DNA of 64,000 nt from Arthrobacter sp. NicSoilC5. GTDB taxonomy: Bacteria; Actinomycetota; Actinomycetes; Actinomycetales; Micrococcaceae. The DNA is taken from positions 1,736,001 to 1,800,000 of the forward strand of contig NZ_AP024660.1 of assembly GCF_019977395.1 (NCBI RefSeq), written 5' to 3'. Every line of letters begins with the position of its first letter. Position 1 is the stretch's first letter. Made by a program: the position numbers and the translations under genes. The notes beneath the pieces are model-generated. The model was not told the DNA's origin and made no database searches. It saw nothing but the letters and a program-made list of their open reading frames with translations. This document shows, in pieces, positions 24,955 through 33,519 of this stretch.

Positions 24955-25361
24955 AGAGAGATATTCCTCATCCATAGGGGGCCAGGCGGCACTACCCGAG
25001 GTGAGCGGAGCCGCAGTACACGTGCCGATGATGCCGGGCAAACGTTGACCGGCCGGTCACAGAAGTCCGGCGCTTTCGCAATCCCGTGGCAGGACTTCGC
25101 GCTGCATCTCTTGGCTGCTATCCCAGCAGTCTGTACAGCGTTTTCTTTAGCCGGCTCTCCCTATGAAAATGCCCGCATCGCTTGCGCGGGCCCCAACACT
25201 TGCCAGTCCTGCCTCAAGAATTGGGCAGGAAAAAGGGATTTCCGGAGTGGGGGATGTTTCAAGTGTAGGGCACGGACGCCGCGGACCGGAAATCGAACGG
25301 CCGACGACGGCGGGTGAGCTTGCGCACACAGCCCGCCGCATCGCCGTGGGGCCGGGCGGCG
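24955..25361 (-). other. long leader region of the helicase; possible structured RNA
   Basis: About 400 bases without a gene separate the helicase start from the MOSC gene. Read on the minus strand it contains a GCCCGC...GCGGGC hairpin followed by ATTTT (25169-25190), which could end the MOSC transcript. Next comes a segment with GAAGTCC pairing to GGACTTC across about 23 bases (25063-25101). Cold-shock helicase genes often have long regulated leaders. No known Rfam motif was recognised by eye. Confidence 0.4.
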
Positions 25362-26015
25362 CTACCGTCCCAGCCGCCGCAGGAGTACCTCGAACTTGGT
25401 GTGGTACTCGTCCTGGAGCCGGATCTCGCCGTCGGCCTCTGCTCCGCGGAGGGCTGCAATGATGTCCGCGTCCGGCTCACTGAACCACTGGCCAATGGTG
25501 ACGCCGTGGCGCGGGACGAACGTGCGCTCGATGGTGTCGCCAGCCTGGATGCTGCCGGTGCGGAGGACGCGCAGGTAGGTACCCACCCGTCCTTCGTCGG
25601 TGAAGCGCTTCACCCACTGTGGTTCCTTCATGCGCCGCTGGAACGTGGCGCAGGGCGTGCGCGGGGAGGTGACTTCCAGTTCGACGCCGGAGCCCACCAT
25701 CCAGCGCTCCCCGATGACCGCGTGGGTGGCCTCGATGCCGGACACCCGCAAATTCTCGCCGAAGAAGCCCGGGGGTACCTCCCGCCCCAGGGCCTCGGCC
25801 CAGTAGTCGGCGTCGGCCTGGGAATAGGCGTAGACGGCCTGGTCCTCCCCGCCGTGGTGGGCCCTGTTGGCCTGGATATCCCCGCGCAGGCCCAGCTTGT
25901 GCACCTTGACCGGACCATTCGCCGGGCGCTTGTCGATGGCTGTGACGCCCACGCTGCCCGCATCCCCCAGGAGCTGGTGGACGCGGCAGACGGCAAGGAC
26001 AGAACCTGATTCCAT
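25362..26015 (-). CDS. MOSC domain-containing protein
   Basis: A 217-residue stand-alone MOSC protein of the YiiM type. The motifs are GDIQANRAHHGGEDQAVYAYSQ, FGENLRVSG, and the conserved Cys in SPRTPCATFQ that is expected to carry molybdenum cofactor sulfur. YiiM-like members reduce N-hydroxylated bases such as 6-hydroxylaminopurine, so a detoxifying role is plausible. A 3-alpha-helical C-terminal extension (DADIIAALRGAE) agrees with YiiM. No molybdenum cofactor gene is adjacent. Confidence 0.9.
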   Translation of the reverse strand: MESGSVLAVCRVHQLLGDAGSVGVTAIDKRPANGPVKVHKLGLRGDIQANRAHHGGEDQAVYAYSQADADYWAEALGREVPPGFFGENLRVSGIEATHAVIGERWMVGSGVELEVTSPRTPCATFQRRMKEPQWVKRFTDEGRVGTYLRVLRTGSIQAGDTIERTFVPRHGVTIGQWFSEPDADIIAALRGAEADGEIRLQDEYHTKFEVLLRRLGR

Positions 26016-26195
26016 GGCATCAGTCTAGGGTTTCCGCGGGACGCGCCTGCAGGTCCGAACCATGGGCACTTCTCCCCCGTTGCCGCAGTGCGTTCCTGCT
26101 CGCAGGCGGCACCGGCAGGGACTACGCTGATTCGAGACTTGCATTGGGGGTGCAGCGCTGTGCCCACATCGCGTGACGAATTTGAGGGGGACGCC

Positions 26196-26804
26196 GTGGA
26201 CTCGAACCAGAAAGACCCAAAAGAGGAGCCGGAGACCGGGCCTGCACCTGACGGCAGCACTGGCGCCGGCAGCACCGCCAAGCCACCGCCCTGGCAGGTC
26301 CCCAAGCCGGACCTGCGTCCCGAACTGCTCAACGAACCCGTCACCCCCGTGGATCCGTTTGCACGCGAGCGGGAGAAGCAGCTCAACCAGGCCGCTGCCC
26401 GCAAGAAGCGCTCACAGCGGCGCACCGTGGTGGTGGGCCTCGGCGTGACCGCGCTCCTGGCCGGCACCATCACGGCGGTGGTGGCCAGCAATGAGGACGA
26501 CCCCGAGTACGCACAGGTCTGTTTCAACGACGAAACCGGCGAGCGCGTGGCGGACACCAACTGCGACAGTTCCGCCGGCCGCGGTGGCGGCATCTACGCC
26601 TGGTACTTCTACTCCCGCGGGGCGAGCGTTCCGCCCATCGGCCAGAACAGGTCCACCGCACCCAACTTCACCCGCAGCATCCCCACTGGCGCCAAGGCAT
26701 CCACGGGTTACAGCAGCAAGGGCGGCACGGTCAGCCGTGGCGGGTTCGGTTCAAGCGCCAAGAGCGGTTCAAGCGGCGGCGGCGGCAAGGTCTCGGGAGG
26801 CTGA
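26196..26804 (+). CDS. YgiB-like (DUF1190-type) membrane-anchored protein
   Basis: A 202-residue protein. The acidic, Pro-rich N-terminus (1-75) is followed by a basic stretch RKKRSQRR and a single membrane helix (about 88-108). The exposed part has a Cys pair (VCFNDETGERVADTNC) and a Gly/Ser-rich C-terminus with GGTVSRGGFGSSA. The VSRGGFG block matches the C-terminal VTRGGFG of E. coli YgiB, and the next gene is a YgiC homologue, so this is the YgiB-type partner even though it has a transmembrane anchor instead of a lipobox. GTG at 26196 follows GAGGGGG with five-base spacing. Confidence 0.75.
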   Translation: MDSNQKDPKEEPETGPAPDGSTGAGSTAKPPPWQVPKPDLRPELLNEPVTPVDPFAREREKQLNQAAARKKRSQRRTVVVGLGVTALLAGTITAVVASNEDDPEYAQVCFNDETGERVADTNCDSSAGRGGGIYAWYFYSRGASVPPIGQNRSTAPNFTRSIPTGAKASTGYSSKGGTVSRGGFGSSAKSGSSGGGGKVSGG

Positions 26805-26807
26805 GGG

Positions 26808-28019
26808 ATGAAACGGTTGTTGTCTGAGCCCCGGCCGGGCTGGAAGCAGAAGATCGAAGAGCAGGGCCTGGTCTTTTCCACCACCACCATGGATGACGGG
26901 CGCAGGATCGAGTACTGGAACGAATCGGCGTACTACGAGTTCACCATGGACGAGGTGGAAACCCTCGAGCTCGCCGCCGAGGACATGCACCGGATGTGCC
27001 TGGAGGCGGCGAAGTTCCTGGCCACCGGCGCCATGGGCAGCATCGGCATCGGACCCCAGGCCCTGGAGCTGGCAGCGGAATCCCTGCAGGCCGGCGACGT
27101 GGACGTGTACGGCCGGTTCGACTTCATCTACGACGGCCAGGGCGGTCCCGCCAAGATGCTCGAATACAACGCGGACACCCCCACCGGGCTCATCGAGGCC
27201 GCTGTGGCCCAATGGTTCTGGCTGCAGGACGTCCACCCGGAAAAGGACCAGTGGAACGGCATCCACGAGGCCCTGATCCGGCAGTGGAGGAAGTTCCAGT
27301 ACCGCACGGGAATGAGCACGCTGCACGTGGCCCATTCGGAGGTTGAGGAATCCGGGGAGGACTGGATGACCGCCGCCTACATGCGCGACGTCGCCAGCCA
27401 GGCCGGATGGACCACCATCGGCATCAACATGTCCGATATCGGGTGGGACCCCAACCTGAACCGCTTCGTGGACCTGGACAACTTCATGATCAGCACCATC
27501 TTCAAGCTCTACCCCTGGGAGCTGATGATGAAGGAGGAGTTCGGCCCCCGCCTCCTGGAACGGTCCCACAACCCCCGCTGGGTTGAACCGGCCTGGAAAA
27601 TGCTGCTCTCCAACAAGGCCCTGCTCGCCGCACTGTGGCACCTCTACCCCAACCATCCCAACCTGCTGCCGGCGTACCTCACGGACCCGGGGCCGTTGAA
27701 GGAATGGGTGGCCAAGCCCCTGCATGGCCGTGAGGGCGACAACATCCGCATCCACGCGGACGGCCTCAAGCTGGAGCAGCCCGGCGGGTACGGCCGGGAG
27801 GGCTGGTGCTACCAGCAGTACCACCCGCTCCCGGACTTCGACGGCAACCGTCCGGTCCTGGGCCTGTGGGTGGTGGACGGCGAGTCCGTGGGCTGCGGCA
27901 TCCGCGAATCGGACGGGCCGGTCACGGACTACTTCTGCCGCTTTGTGCCCAACACCATTGACGCGCCGGCGCCGCTTTCGGCGGTGGCCGACTCCACCAA
28001 GGCAGGAATCACCTTATGA
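26808..28019 (+). CDS. ygiC: YgiC-type glutathionylspermidine synthase-like ATP-grasp ligase
   Basis: A 403-residue member of the glutathionylspermidine-synthase pre-ATP-grasp family. Shared YgiC blocks are LLSEPRPGWKQKI, LEYNADTPTGLIEA, IFKLYPWELMM, LSNKALLAALW, PNHPNLLPAY, AKPLHGREGDNI and QQYHPLPDF. The Lys of AKPL and acidic residues downstream form the ATP-grasp site. The family joins an acid to an amine with ATP. Actinobacteria generally lack glutathione, so glutathionylspermidine is not the likely product; the real substrates are unknown. It starts three bases after the ygiB-like stop and overlaps the permease start by ATGA. Confidence 0.88.
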   Translation: MKRLLSEPRPGWKQKIEEQGLVFSTTTMDDGRRIEYWNESAYYEFTMDEVETLELAAEDMHRMCLEAAKFLATGAMGSIGIGPQALELAAESLQAGDVDVYGRFDFIYDGQGGPAKMLEYNADTPTGLIEAAVAQWFWLQDVHPEKDQWNGIHEALIRQWRKFQYRTGMSTLHVAHSEVEESGEDWMTAAYMRDVASQAGWTTIGINMSDIGWDPNLNRFVDLDNFMISTIFKLYPWELMMKEEFGPRLLERSHNPRWVEPAWKMLLSNKALLAALWHLYPNHPNLLPAYLTDPGPLKEWVAKPLHGREGDNIRIHADGLKLEQPGGYGREGWCYQQYHPLPDFDGNRPVLGLWVVDGESVGCGIRESDGPVTDYFCRFVPNTIDAPAPLSAVADSTKAGITL

Positions 28020-29509
28020 GCACGGACATTTCGACGGCGGGAAGCCAGGGCGGCGGGGCCGGCACCCCGGTGCCGGCCAAGGGTCTGCGGGCCGGGATCC
28101 TGGACCTGGGCGACTCCGTGATGCTGGGGCTGGCCTCTACCGCCCCGGTGTACTCGCTCGCTGCCACCCTGGGCCTGATTGTTGCCGTCAACGGCAACTA
28201 CACTCCCCTGATCCTGCTGCTGGGCTTCATCCCCGTCCTCTTCATCGCCTACGCCTTCCGCGAGCTCAACAGCGCCATTCCTGACTGCGGCACCACGTTC
28301 ACCTGGTCCCGGCAGGCCTTCGGCCCCTGGGCCGGCTGGCTGGGCGGCTGGGGGGTGGCGCTGGCCGGGATCGTGGTCCTGGCCAACCTGGCGCAGGTGG
28401 CGGGCCAGTACCTGTGGCTGCTGATGGGCGACGGGTCACTGGCACAGAACAAGCTGCTGGTCACCGGAACCGGCCTGCTGTTCATCGTGCTGATGACCCT
28501 GGTGAACTACCGCGGGATCAGGCTGGGCGAGCACGTCCAGCGCGTCCTCACGTATGTCCAGTACATTGCGCTGGGCATCTTTGCGCTGGCCATCGTCATG
28601 CGGATCGTCGGCGGGGCGCCCGAGGGCCAGGCCTTCGACTTCGAATGGTTCAATCCGGTGGGCGCTTTTGCCGACCCCGGCGCCGTGGTGCACGGCGCCC
28701 TCCTTGCCCTGTTCATCTACTGGGGCTGGGACACCTGCCTGGCGGTCAATGAGGAAACCGAGGACCCGTCCAAGACGCCGGGCCGGGGCGCGGTCATCTC
28801 CGCTTTCGTGCTGGTGGCCATCTACGTTTCGGTGGCGCTGCTGGTGATGATGTACGCCACCGTGGGGTCCGAGGGCATCGGCCTGGGCAATGAGGCCAAC
28901 CAGGACGACGTGTTCCTGGCCATGAAGGATGTGGTCCTGGGGCCGTGGGGCTGGCTGATCGTCGTCGCGGTCCTCGCCTCCGTCCTGTCCTCCACGCAGA
29001 CCACCATCCTGCCGACCGCCCGCGGCACCCTGTCCATGGGCGTGCACGGCGCCCTGCCGGCGAAGTTCGGCGAGGTGCACCCGCGCAACCAGACCCCTGG
29101 TTTTTCCACCAAGGTGATGGGTGCCGCCGCGGCCGCCTACTACGTGGCCATGAGCTTCCTCAGTGAAAATCTGCTGGCGGACTCCATCAGCGCCATCAGC
29201 CTTTTTATCGCGTTCTACTACGCCCTGACCGGCTTCGCCTGCTTCTGGTACTTTCGCGGAACGCTCAGGGACTCGGCCCGCAACCTCTGGTTCCGCGGCA
29301 TCCTCCCGCTCGCGGGCGCGCTGCTGCTGACCGCCGCGTTCTTCATCTCGGCCGTCCAGATGTGGGACGCGGCGTACGGCGATACCCGGATCTTCGGCGT
29401 CGGCGGTGCCTTCGTGAGCGGTGTGGTGCTCCTGGCCCTCGGTGTGGTGCTCGCCGCCGTCTGCCGGTTCCTGCCCGCCACCCGCGGCTACTTCCTGGTA
29501 AAGAAATGA
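28016..29509 (+). CDS. APC superfamily amino-acid/polyamine permease
   Basis: A 497-residue permease with 12 predicted helices. The first helix region is LGDSVMLGLASTAPVYSLAATLG, the second holds LNSAIPDCGTTFTW, and NEETEDPSKTPGRGAVIS is a conserved loop. Members import amino acids or polyamines by proton symport. Translational coupling to the YgiC-like ligase through ATGA at 28016-28019 suggests that it supplies the amine or amino-acid substrate of the ligase; that link is an inference. Confidence 0.9.
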   Translation: MSTDISTAGSQGGGAGTPVPAKGLRAGILDLGDSVMLGLASTAPVYSLAATLGLIVAVNGNYTPLILLLGFIPVLFIAYAFRELNSAIPDCGTTFTWSRQAFGPWAGWLGGWGVALAGIVVLANLAQVAGQYLWLLMGDGSLAQNKLLVTGTGLLFIVLMTLVNYRGIRLGEHVQRVLTYVQYIALGIFALAIVMRIVGGAPEGQAFDFEWFNPVGAFADPGAVVHGALLALFIYWGWDTCLAVNEETEDPSKTPGRGAVISAFVLVAIYVSVALLVMMYATVGSEGIGLGNEANQDDVFLAMKDVVLGPWGWLIVVAVLASVLSSTQTTILPTARGTLSMGVHGALPAKFGEVHPRNQTPGFSTKVMGAAAAAYYVAMSFLSENLLADSISAISLFIAFYYALTGFACFWYFRGTLRDSARNLWFRGILPLAGALLLTAAFFISAVQMWDAAYGDTRIFGVGGAFVSGVVLLALGVVLAAVCRFLPATRGYFLVKK

Positions 29510-29519
29510 CGGGTAAAAA

Positions 29520-30749
29520 ATGACTGCTGAAGAGATGCCCCGTGAAGAGATGCGCGGTGAAGAACGTGAAGCCGTGACCGCGGGCCCGTCCGACATCCTG
29601 GACCTCGACTCCCTGCTGTCCGCGGAGGAACTGGAGCTCCGGCAGAAAGTCCGCGACTTCACCCACCAGCGGATCAAGCCGGAGATCGCCCGCTGGTACG
29701 AGGACGCCGTCTTCCCCCTGGAACTGGCGACGGAACTGGGTGAGCTGGGCGTCCTGGGGATGCACCTGGAGGGCTACGGCTGCCCGGGCCGGTCCGCCGT
29801 CGAGTACGGACTGGCATCCATGGAACTGGAAGCCGGGGACTCCGGCATCCGCACGTTCGTGTCCGTCCAGGGTTCGCTGGCCATGACCGCCATCCACACC
29901 TGGGGCTCCGAGGAGCAGAAGCAGGAGTGGCTGCCCCGCATGGCCGCCGGCGAGGTCATCGGGTGCTTCGCTTTGACCGAACCCACGGCAGGCTCGGACC
30001 CCGCCTCCATGGCCACCTCCGCGGTCCGGGACGGCAGCGGGGACGACGCCGGCTGGGTGCTCAACGGCACCAAGCGCTGGATCGGGCTGGCCTCCGTGGC
30101 CGGCGTCATGGTGGTGTGGGCCATGACGGACGACGGCGTGCACGGCTTCCTGGTGCCGGCCGGAACCCCCGGCGTGACGGCCACGCCCATCCGGCAGAAG
30201 CTGTCCATGCGCGCCTCCATCCAGTGCGACGTGGTGTTCGACGACGTCCGGCTGGGTCCCGAGGCCCTGCTCCCGGCTGCGCGCGGGCTCCGCGGCCCGT
30301 TCACCTGCCTTAACGAGGCCCGGTACGGGATCGCATGGGGTGCCATGGGCGCCGCCCGTGATTCTTATGAGGCAGCGCTGGAATACTCGCTGGGACGGCT
30401 GCAGTTCGGCAAGCCGCTGGCGGGCTACCAGCTCACGCAGCAGAAGCTGGTGGACATGCTGGTGGAGATCCAGAAGGGCACCCTGCTGGCGCTGCACCTG
30501 GGCCGGCTCAAGGACGCGGGGACTATCCGGCCCGAGCAGATCTCGCTGGGCAAGCTGAACAACGTCCGCGAGGCCATCAGGATCGCCCGCGAGGCCCGCT
30601 CCATCCTGGGCGGCAACGGCATCACCACCGACTACTCCCCCCTGCGGCACGCCGCGAACCTTGAATCCGTGCGGACGTATGAGGGCACCGACGAGGTGCA
30701 TACCCTGGTCCTGGGCCGGCACATCACGGGCCTCGACGCCTTCCACTGA
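29520..30749 (+). CDS. acyl-CoA dehydrogenase, glutaryl-CoA dehydrogenase-like
   Basis: A 409-residue FAD enzyme. The conserved blocks are CFALTEPTAGSDPASM (flavin loop), WVLNGTKRWIGLAS, QFGKPLAGYQLTQQKL, and YEGTDEVHTLVLGRHITG with the catalytic Glu. The NGTKRWIG and EGT pattern fits the glutaryl-CoA dehydrogenase branch (ACAD). It starts 10 bases after the permease, in the same operon. If the permease imports lysine, cadaverine or a related compound, a glutaryl-CoA-type oxidation is a sensible partner, but no other genes of that route are here. Several in-frame ATGs near the start make the N-terminus uncertain. Confidence 0.9.
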   Translation: MTAEEMPREEMRGEEREAVTAGPSDILDLDSLLSAEELELRQKVRDFTHQRIKPEIARWYEDAVFPLELATELGELGVLGMHLEGYGCPGRSAVEYGLASMELEAGDSGIRTFVSVQGSLAMTAIHTWGSEEQKQEWLPRMAAGEVIGCFALTEPTAGSDPASMATSAVRDGSGDDAGWVLNGTKRWIGLASVAGVMVVWAMTDDGVHGFLVPAGTPGVTATPIRQKLSMRASIQCDVVFDDVRLGPEALLPAARGLRGPFTCLNEARYGIAWGAMGAARDSYEAALEYSLGRLQFGKPLAGYQLTQQKLVDMLVEIQKGTLLALHLGRLKDAGTIRPEQISLGKLNNVREAIRIAREARSILGGNGITTDYSPLRHAANLESVRTYEGTDEVHTLVLGRHITGLDAFH

Positions 30750-30755
30750 CCCCTC

Positions 30756-30823
30756 CCCCAACTGGGTAGCGCGAAGTGCCGTTTTGACTCCTCAAAACGG
30801 CACCTCGCGCTACCCAGCTGGGG
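30756..30823 (+). repeat. REP-like intergenic palindrome, copy 2
   Basis: 32-base arms with two mismatches (starting CCCCAACTGGGTAGCG) around a four-base loop, between the convergent acyl-CoA dehydrogenase and SDR genes. It matches the 12258 palindrome at 18 of 23 core positions and shares the flank GCTACCCAG[CT]TGGG. It may also terminate transcription. Confidence 0.8.
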
Positions 30824-30826
30824 TGG

Positions 30827-31597
30827 TCAGGCGGAGAAGCCTCCGTCGGACTTGATCAGCTGCCCGGAGACCCAGCGTCCGGCTGGTGAGAGAAGGAAGG
30901 CCACGGTCCCGGCAACGTCCGCCGGGGTGCCCAGGCGGCCGCCCGGCTGCTGCGCCGTGAGCTCTTCACGCACTTCCTGGGTCATCCAGCCGGTGTCCAC
31001 GGGACCGGGGTTCAGGACGTTCGCGGAGATGCCCTGTGGTCCCAGCTCGCGGGCTGCGGCAATCACGATCCTGTCCAGGGCGCCCTTGGAGGCGCCGTAG
31101 GGAAGGTTGAACGCTGTGTGGTCGCTGGTCAGCGCAACGATCGCGCCGCCGTCGTCCGTCGCCTGCCGCGCGAAGGCGGCTATCAGCTGCCAGCTGGCGC
31201 GGGTGTTGACGGCAAAGTGCCGGTCGAAGGATTCAATGGTGGTGTCCAACACTCCGGAGTCAACGGATTCCGCATGGCTGAGCACCAGGCCCTGCAGCGG
31301 ACCGGCCAGCCGGGCGGCCTCCGCCACGAGCCGGTCCGGGACCCCGGGATCCTGCAGGTCGGCCGACAGGACGTGGAACTGGGCGCCGATGGCTTCCAGC
31401 TCCGCAGTCAGGCGGACCACGTCTTCGGGTTCGCTCCCCCACGGCATGCGGGCGTCGTAGTCGGCCCAGTAGGACAGGACCAGGTCCCAGCCGTCCGCCG
31501 CGAGCTGGCGGGCAATTCCCGCGCCGATGCCGGCCAGCCGGCCCACACCGGTGACCAGGGCAACAGGGCGGGCTGGGGCGGCTGAGAGGGGTTCCAT
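30827..31597 (-). CDS. short-chain dehydrogenase/reductase
   Basis: A 256-residue classical SDR. The cofactor loop is TGVGRLAGIGAGIA, the catalytic Ser lies in ALTSDH, Tyr and Lys in YGASKGALD, and NPGPVDTGWM follows. The sequence resembles 3-oxoacyl reductase-type SDRs. VSGQLIKSDGGF is the usual C-terminal end. It stands alone, with the palindrome at its 3' side and an MFS gene 25 bases upstream on the same strand. Substrate unknown. Confidence 0.9.
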   Translation of the reverse strand: MEPLSAAPARPVALVTGVGRLAGIGAGIARQLAADGWDLVLSYWADYDARMPWGSEPEDVVRLTAELEAIGAQFHVLSADLQDPGVPDRLVAEAARLAGPLQGLVLSHAESVDSGVLDTTIESFDRHFAVNTRASWQLIAAFARQATDDGGAIVALTSDHTAFNLPYGASKGALDRIVIAAARELGPQGISANVLNPGPVDTGWMTQEVREELTAQQPGGRLGTPADVAGTVAFLLSPAGRWVSGQLIKSDGGFSA

Positions 31598-31622
31598 CCG
31601 ACCAGCCTAGCGGCGCCGCGTT

Positions 31623-32966
31623 TCAGGCCGCTGCGGGCTCCGCTTCCCGCGCGGTGTGGTGCCGGCGGATGGTGGCGCTGATGACGGCGGCGATGGTGCA
31701 CATCGCGGCCGCGCCGAACCAGGCGTAGGTGTAGTGGCCGGTCGCGTCGCGGAGGGCCCCGGCGGCGATGGCGGCTGCTGCGGCGCCCAACTGGTGCGCT
31801 GCAAAGACCCATCCGAAGACCACGCTGCCGTCAGCTCCGAACGTTTCGCGGCAGATGGCTGCCGTGGGTGGAACGGTGGCCACCCAGTCCAGGCCGTAGA
31901 TCACTACGAACACGATCATGCTCGGCTGGACCTCGGCGTTCAGCAGCAGCGGAAGCACCAGCAGGCCGATCCCGCGGAACTGGTAGTAGACGGCCAGCAG
32001 GACGCGGGGGTTGAACCGGTCCGTCAGCCAGCCCGAGGCGATGGTCCCGATGATGTCAAAGATCCCGACGACGGCCAGCAGGCCCGCGGCAGTGGTTTCA
32101 GGCATTCCGTGGTCGTGCGCGGAGGGGATGAAGTGGGTGCCGATCAGGCCGTTGGTGGTGGCGCCGCAGATGGCGAACCCCGCCGCGAGGGCCCAGAAGG
32201 TCCTGACCTTGCTGGCGCGCCGCAGCACCTGGAGGGCGCGGACGGCAGCGTTGGTGCGGGGTCCGCTGTCCTGGACCGGTGCAGCCTCTTGAGCCTCGTC
32301 GACCGGCACAGCACCATATGGCAGCACCCCGACGTCGGCAGGCGAGTTCTTGAGGAACTTCAGCACCAGCGGGACCACGGCCAAGGCGCCGGCAGCGATG
32401 AGCAGGGAGGCCTGCCGCCAGCCGGGATCCTGCGCGAGCATGGCGATGAAGGGCAGGAAGACCAGCTGGCCGGCCGCGCTGCCGGCAGTGAGGATGCCAA
32501 TCACCAGTCCGCGGCTCTTGGTGAACCACGTGTTGGCGATAGTGGCGGCGAAGACGAGGGCCATGGAGCCGGTGCCAAGGCCGATGAGCAGGCCCCATGT
32601 CAGCAGGATCTGCCAGGACTGGTTCACCAGCACCGTCAGCGCGCTGCCCATGCCGATCAGGACCAGGGCCGTTGCCGTCACGGCCCGGATGCCGAACCGT
32701 TCCATCAGGGCTGCGGCGAACGGGGCGGTCAGGCCGAAGAGGACCAGGTTGATGCTGACTGCCGCCGACAGGACCGTGGTGGACCAGCCGAACTCCTGCT
32801 GGAGCGGGACCATCAGGACGCCGGGGGCAGCCCGGAAACCGGCGGCCCCCACCAGGGCAAGGAAGGCGACGGCGGCGACAATCCAGGCGGGGTGGAAGCG
32901 GCGGCGCGGTCCGCGCGGGGTCTGCAGCGTTGACGTGTCCGCCGTTTCCCCGGGCAGGGCGCTCAC
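31623..32966 (-). CDS. MFS transporter (monocarboxylate-like)
   Basis: A 447-residue major facilitator with 12 predicted helices and a central loop of about 45 residues (VDEAQEAAPVQDSGPRT). LVFAATIANTWFTKSRGLVIGILTAG resembles oxalate/formate and monocarboxylate-type MFS members. GTG at 32966 overlaps the HxlR stop and has GGAA ahead, so it is translated with the regulator. It was probably acquired or is induced as a two-gene efflux or uptake unit; the substrate is unknown. Confidence 0.87.
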   Translation of the reverse strand: MSALPGETADTSTLQTPRGPRRRFHPAWIVAAVAFLALVGAAGFRAAPGVLMVPLQQEFGWSTTVLSAAVSINLVLFGLTAPFAAALMERFGIRAVTATALVLIGMGSALTVLVNQSWQILLTWGLLIGLGTGSMALVFAATIANTWFTKSRGLVIGILTAGSAAGQLVFLPFIAMLAQDPGWRQASLLIAAGALAVVPLVLKFLKNSPADVGVLPYGAVPVDEAQEAAPVQDSGPRTNAAVRALQVLRRASKVRTFWALAAGFAICGATTNGLIGTHFIPSAHDHGMPETTAAGLLAVVGIFDIIGTIASGWLTDRFNPRVLLAVYYQFRGIGLLVLPLLLNAEVQPSMIVFVVIYGLDWVATVPPTAAICRETFGADGSVVFGWVFAAHQLGAAAAAIAAGALRDATGHYTYAWFGAAAMCTIAAVISATIRRHHTAREAEPAAA

Positions 32967-33469
32967 GCGGCCGTTCCTTTCCCGGAGGCGGTGGACAGCC
33001 GGATGGGCTGTTCGGACCGGGCGCGGCTGTGCCAGCTGGTGTTCGCCGCGGTGAGCCGTTCCCCGCATTCGGTGCAGGTGTCCGCCGAACTGGTGGCTTT
33101 TCCGCAGCCGGAATGAATGACGTAGAGATGCGCCTGGTCCGAGGGCGCCGGCAAGTGCTTCTCCGCCCAGATGGTCACCGCGTTCAGGACCGGGAGGGCG
33201 TCTTCACCTTTGGGCGTGAGGACGTACTCCTGGCGGGTGCGGCCGCCGTCGTCGTACGCCCTTTTCTCCAGCAGCCCGGACTCAACCAGGCCTGCCAGCC
33301 GCTTGGTGAGGACCGAGTCCGCCACCTCCAGCCGGCTCCTCATGGCGTCGAAGCGCCCGTTGCCGAAGAAGACCTCGCGCAGGACCAGGATGGACCAGGG
33401 GTCACCCAGGATGTCCAGGCCGCGGGCCATGCTGCAGGTGCGTTGGGACCAGTCGGATCGAAGAGGCAT
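32963..33469 (-). CDS. HxlR family regulator with C-terminal Cys-rich tail
   Basis: A 168-residue winged-helix regulator of the MarR/HxlR type. CSMARGLDILGDPWSILVLREVFFG is the HxlR signature, and FDAMRSRLEVADSVLTKRLAGLVESGLLEKR is the recognition region. The C-terminal third has Cys residues in GCGK and CTECGE, which could form a small zinc ribbon, seen in a subset of actinobacterial HxlR proteins. The stop overlaps the MFS start (GTGA), so regulator and transporter are co-translated and the regulator probably controls its own operon. Confidence 0.88.
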   Translation of the reverse strand: MPLRSDWSQRTCSMARGLDILGDPWSILVLREVFFGNGRFDAMRSRLEVADSVLTKRLAGLVESGLLEKRAYDDGGRTRQEYVLTPKGEDALPVLNAVTIWAEKHLPAPSDQAHLYVIHSGCGKATSSADTCTECGERLTAANTSWHSRARSEQPIRLSTASGKGTAA

Positions 33470-33519
33470 ACCGGAACACTAGTTGACTTTCTTCAAGAAA
33501 GCCAGAGATTCGGCTGCCG

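Noticed and set aside
25280-25340. A tRNA-like segment (GGAAATCGAAC) upstream of the helicase
   Set aside because: No acceptor or anticodon arms could be paired into a cloverleaf.
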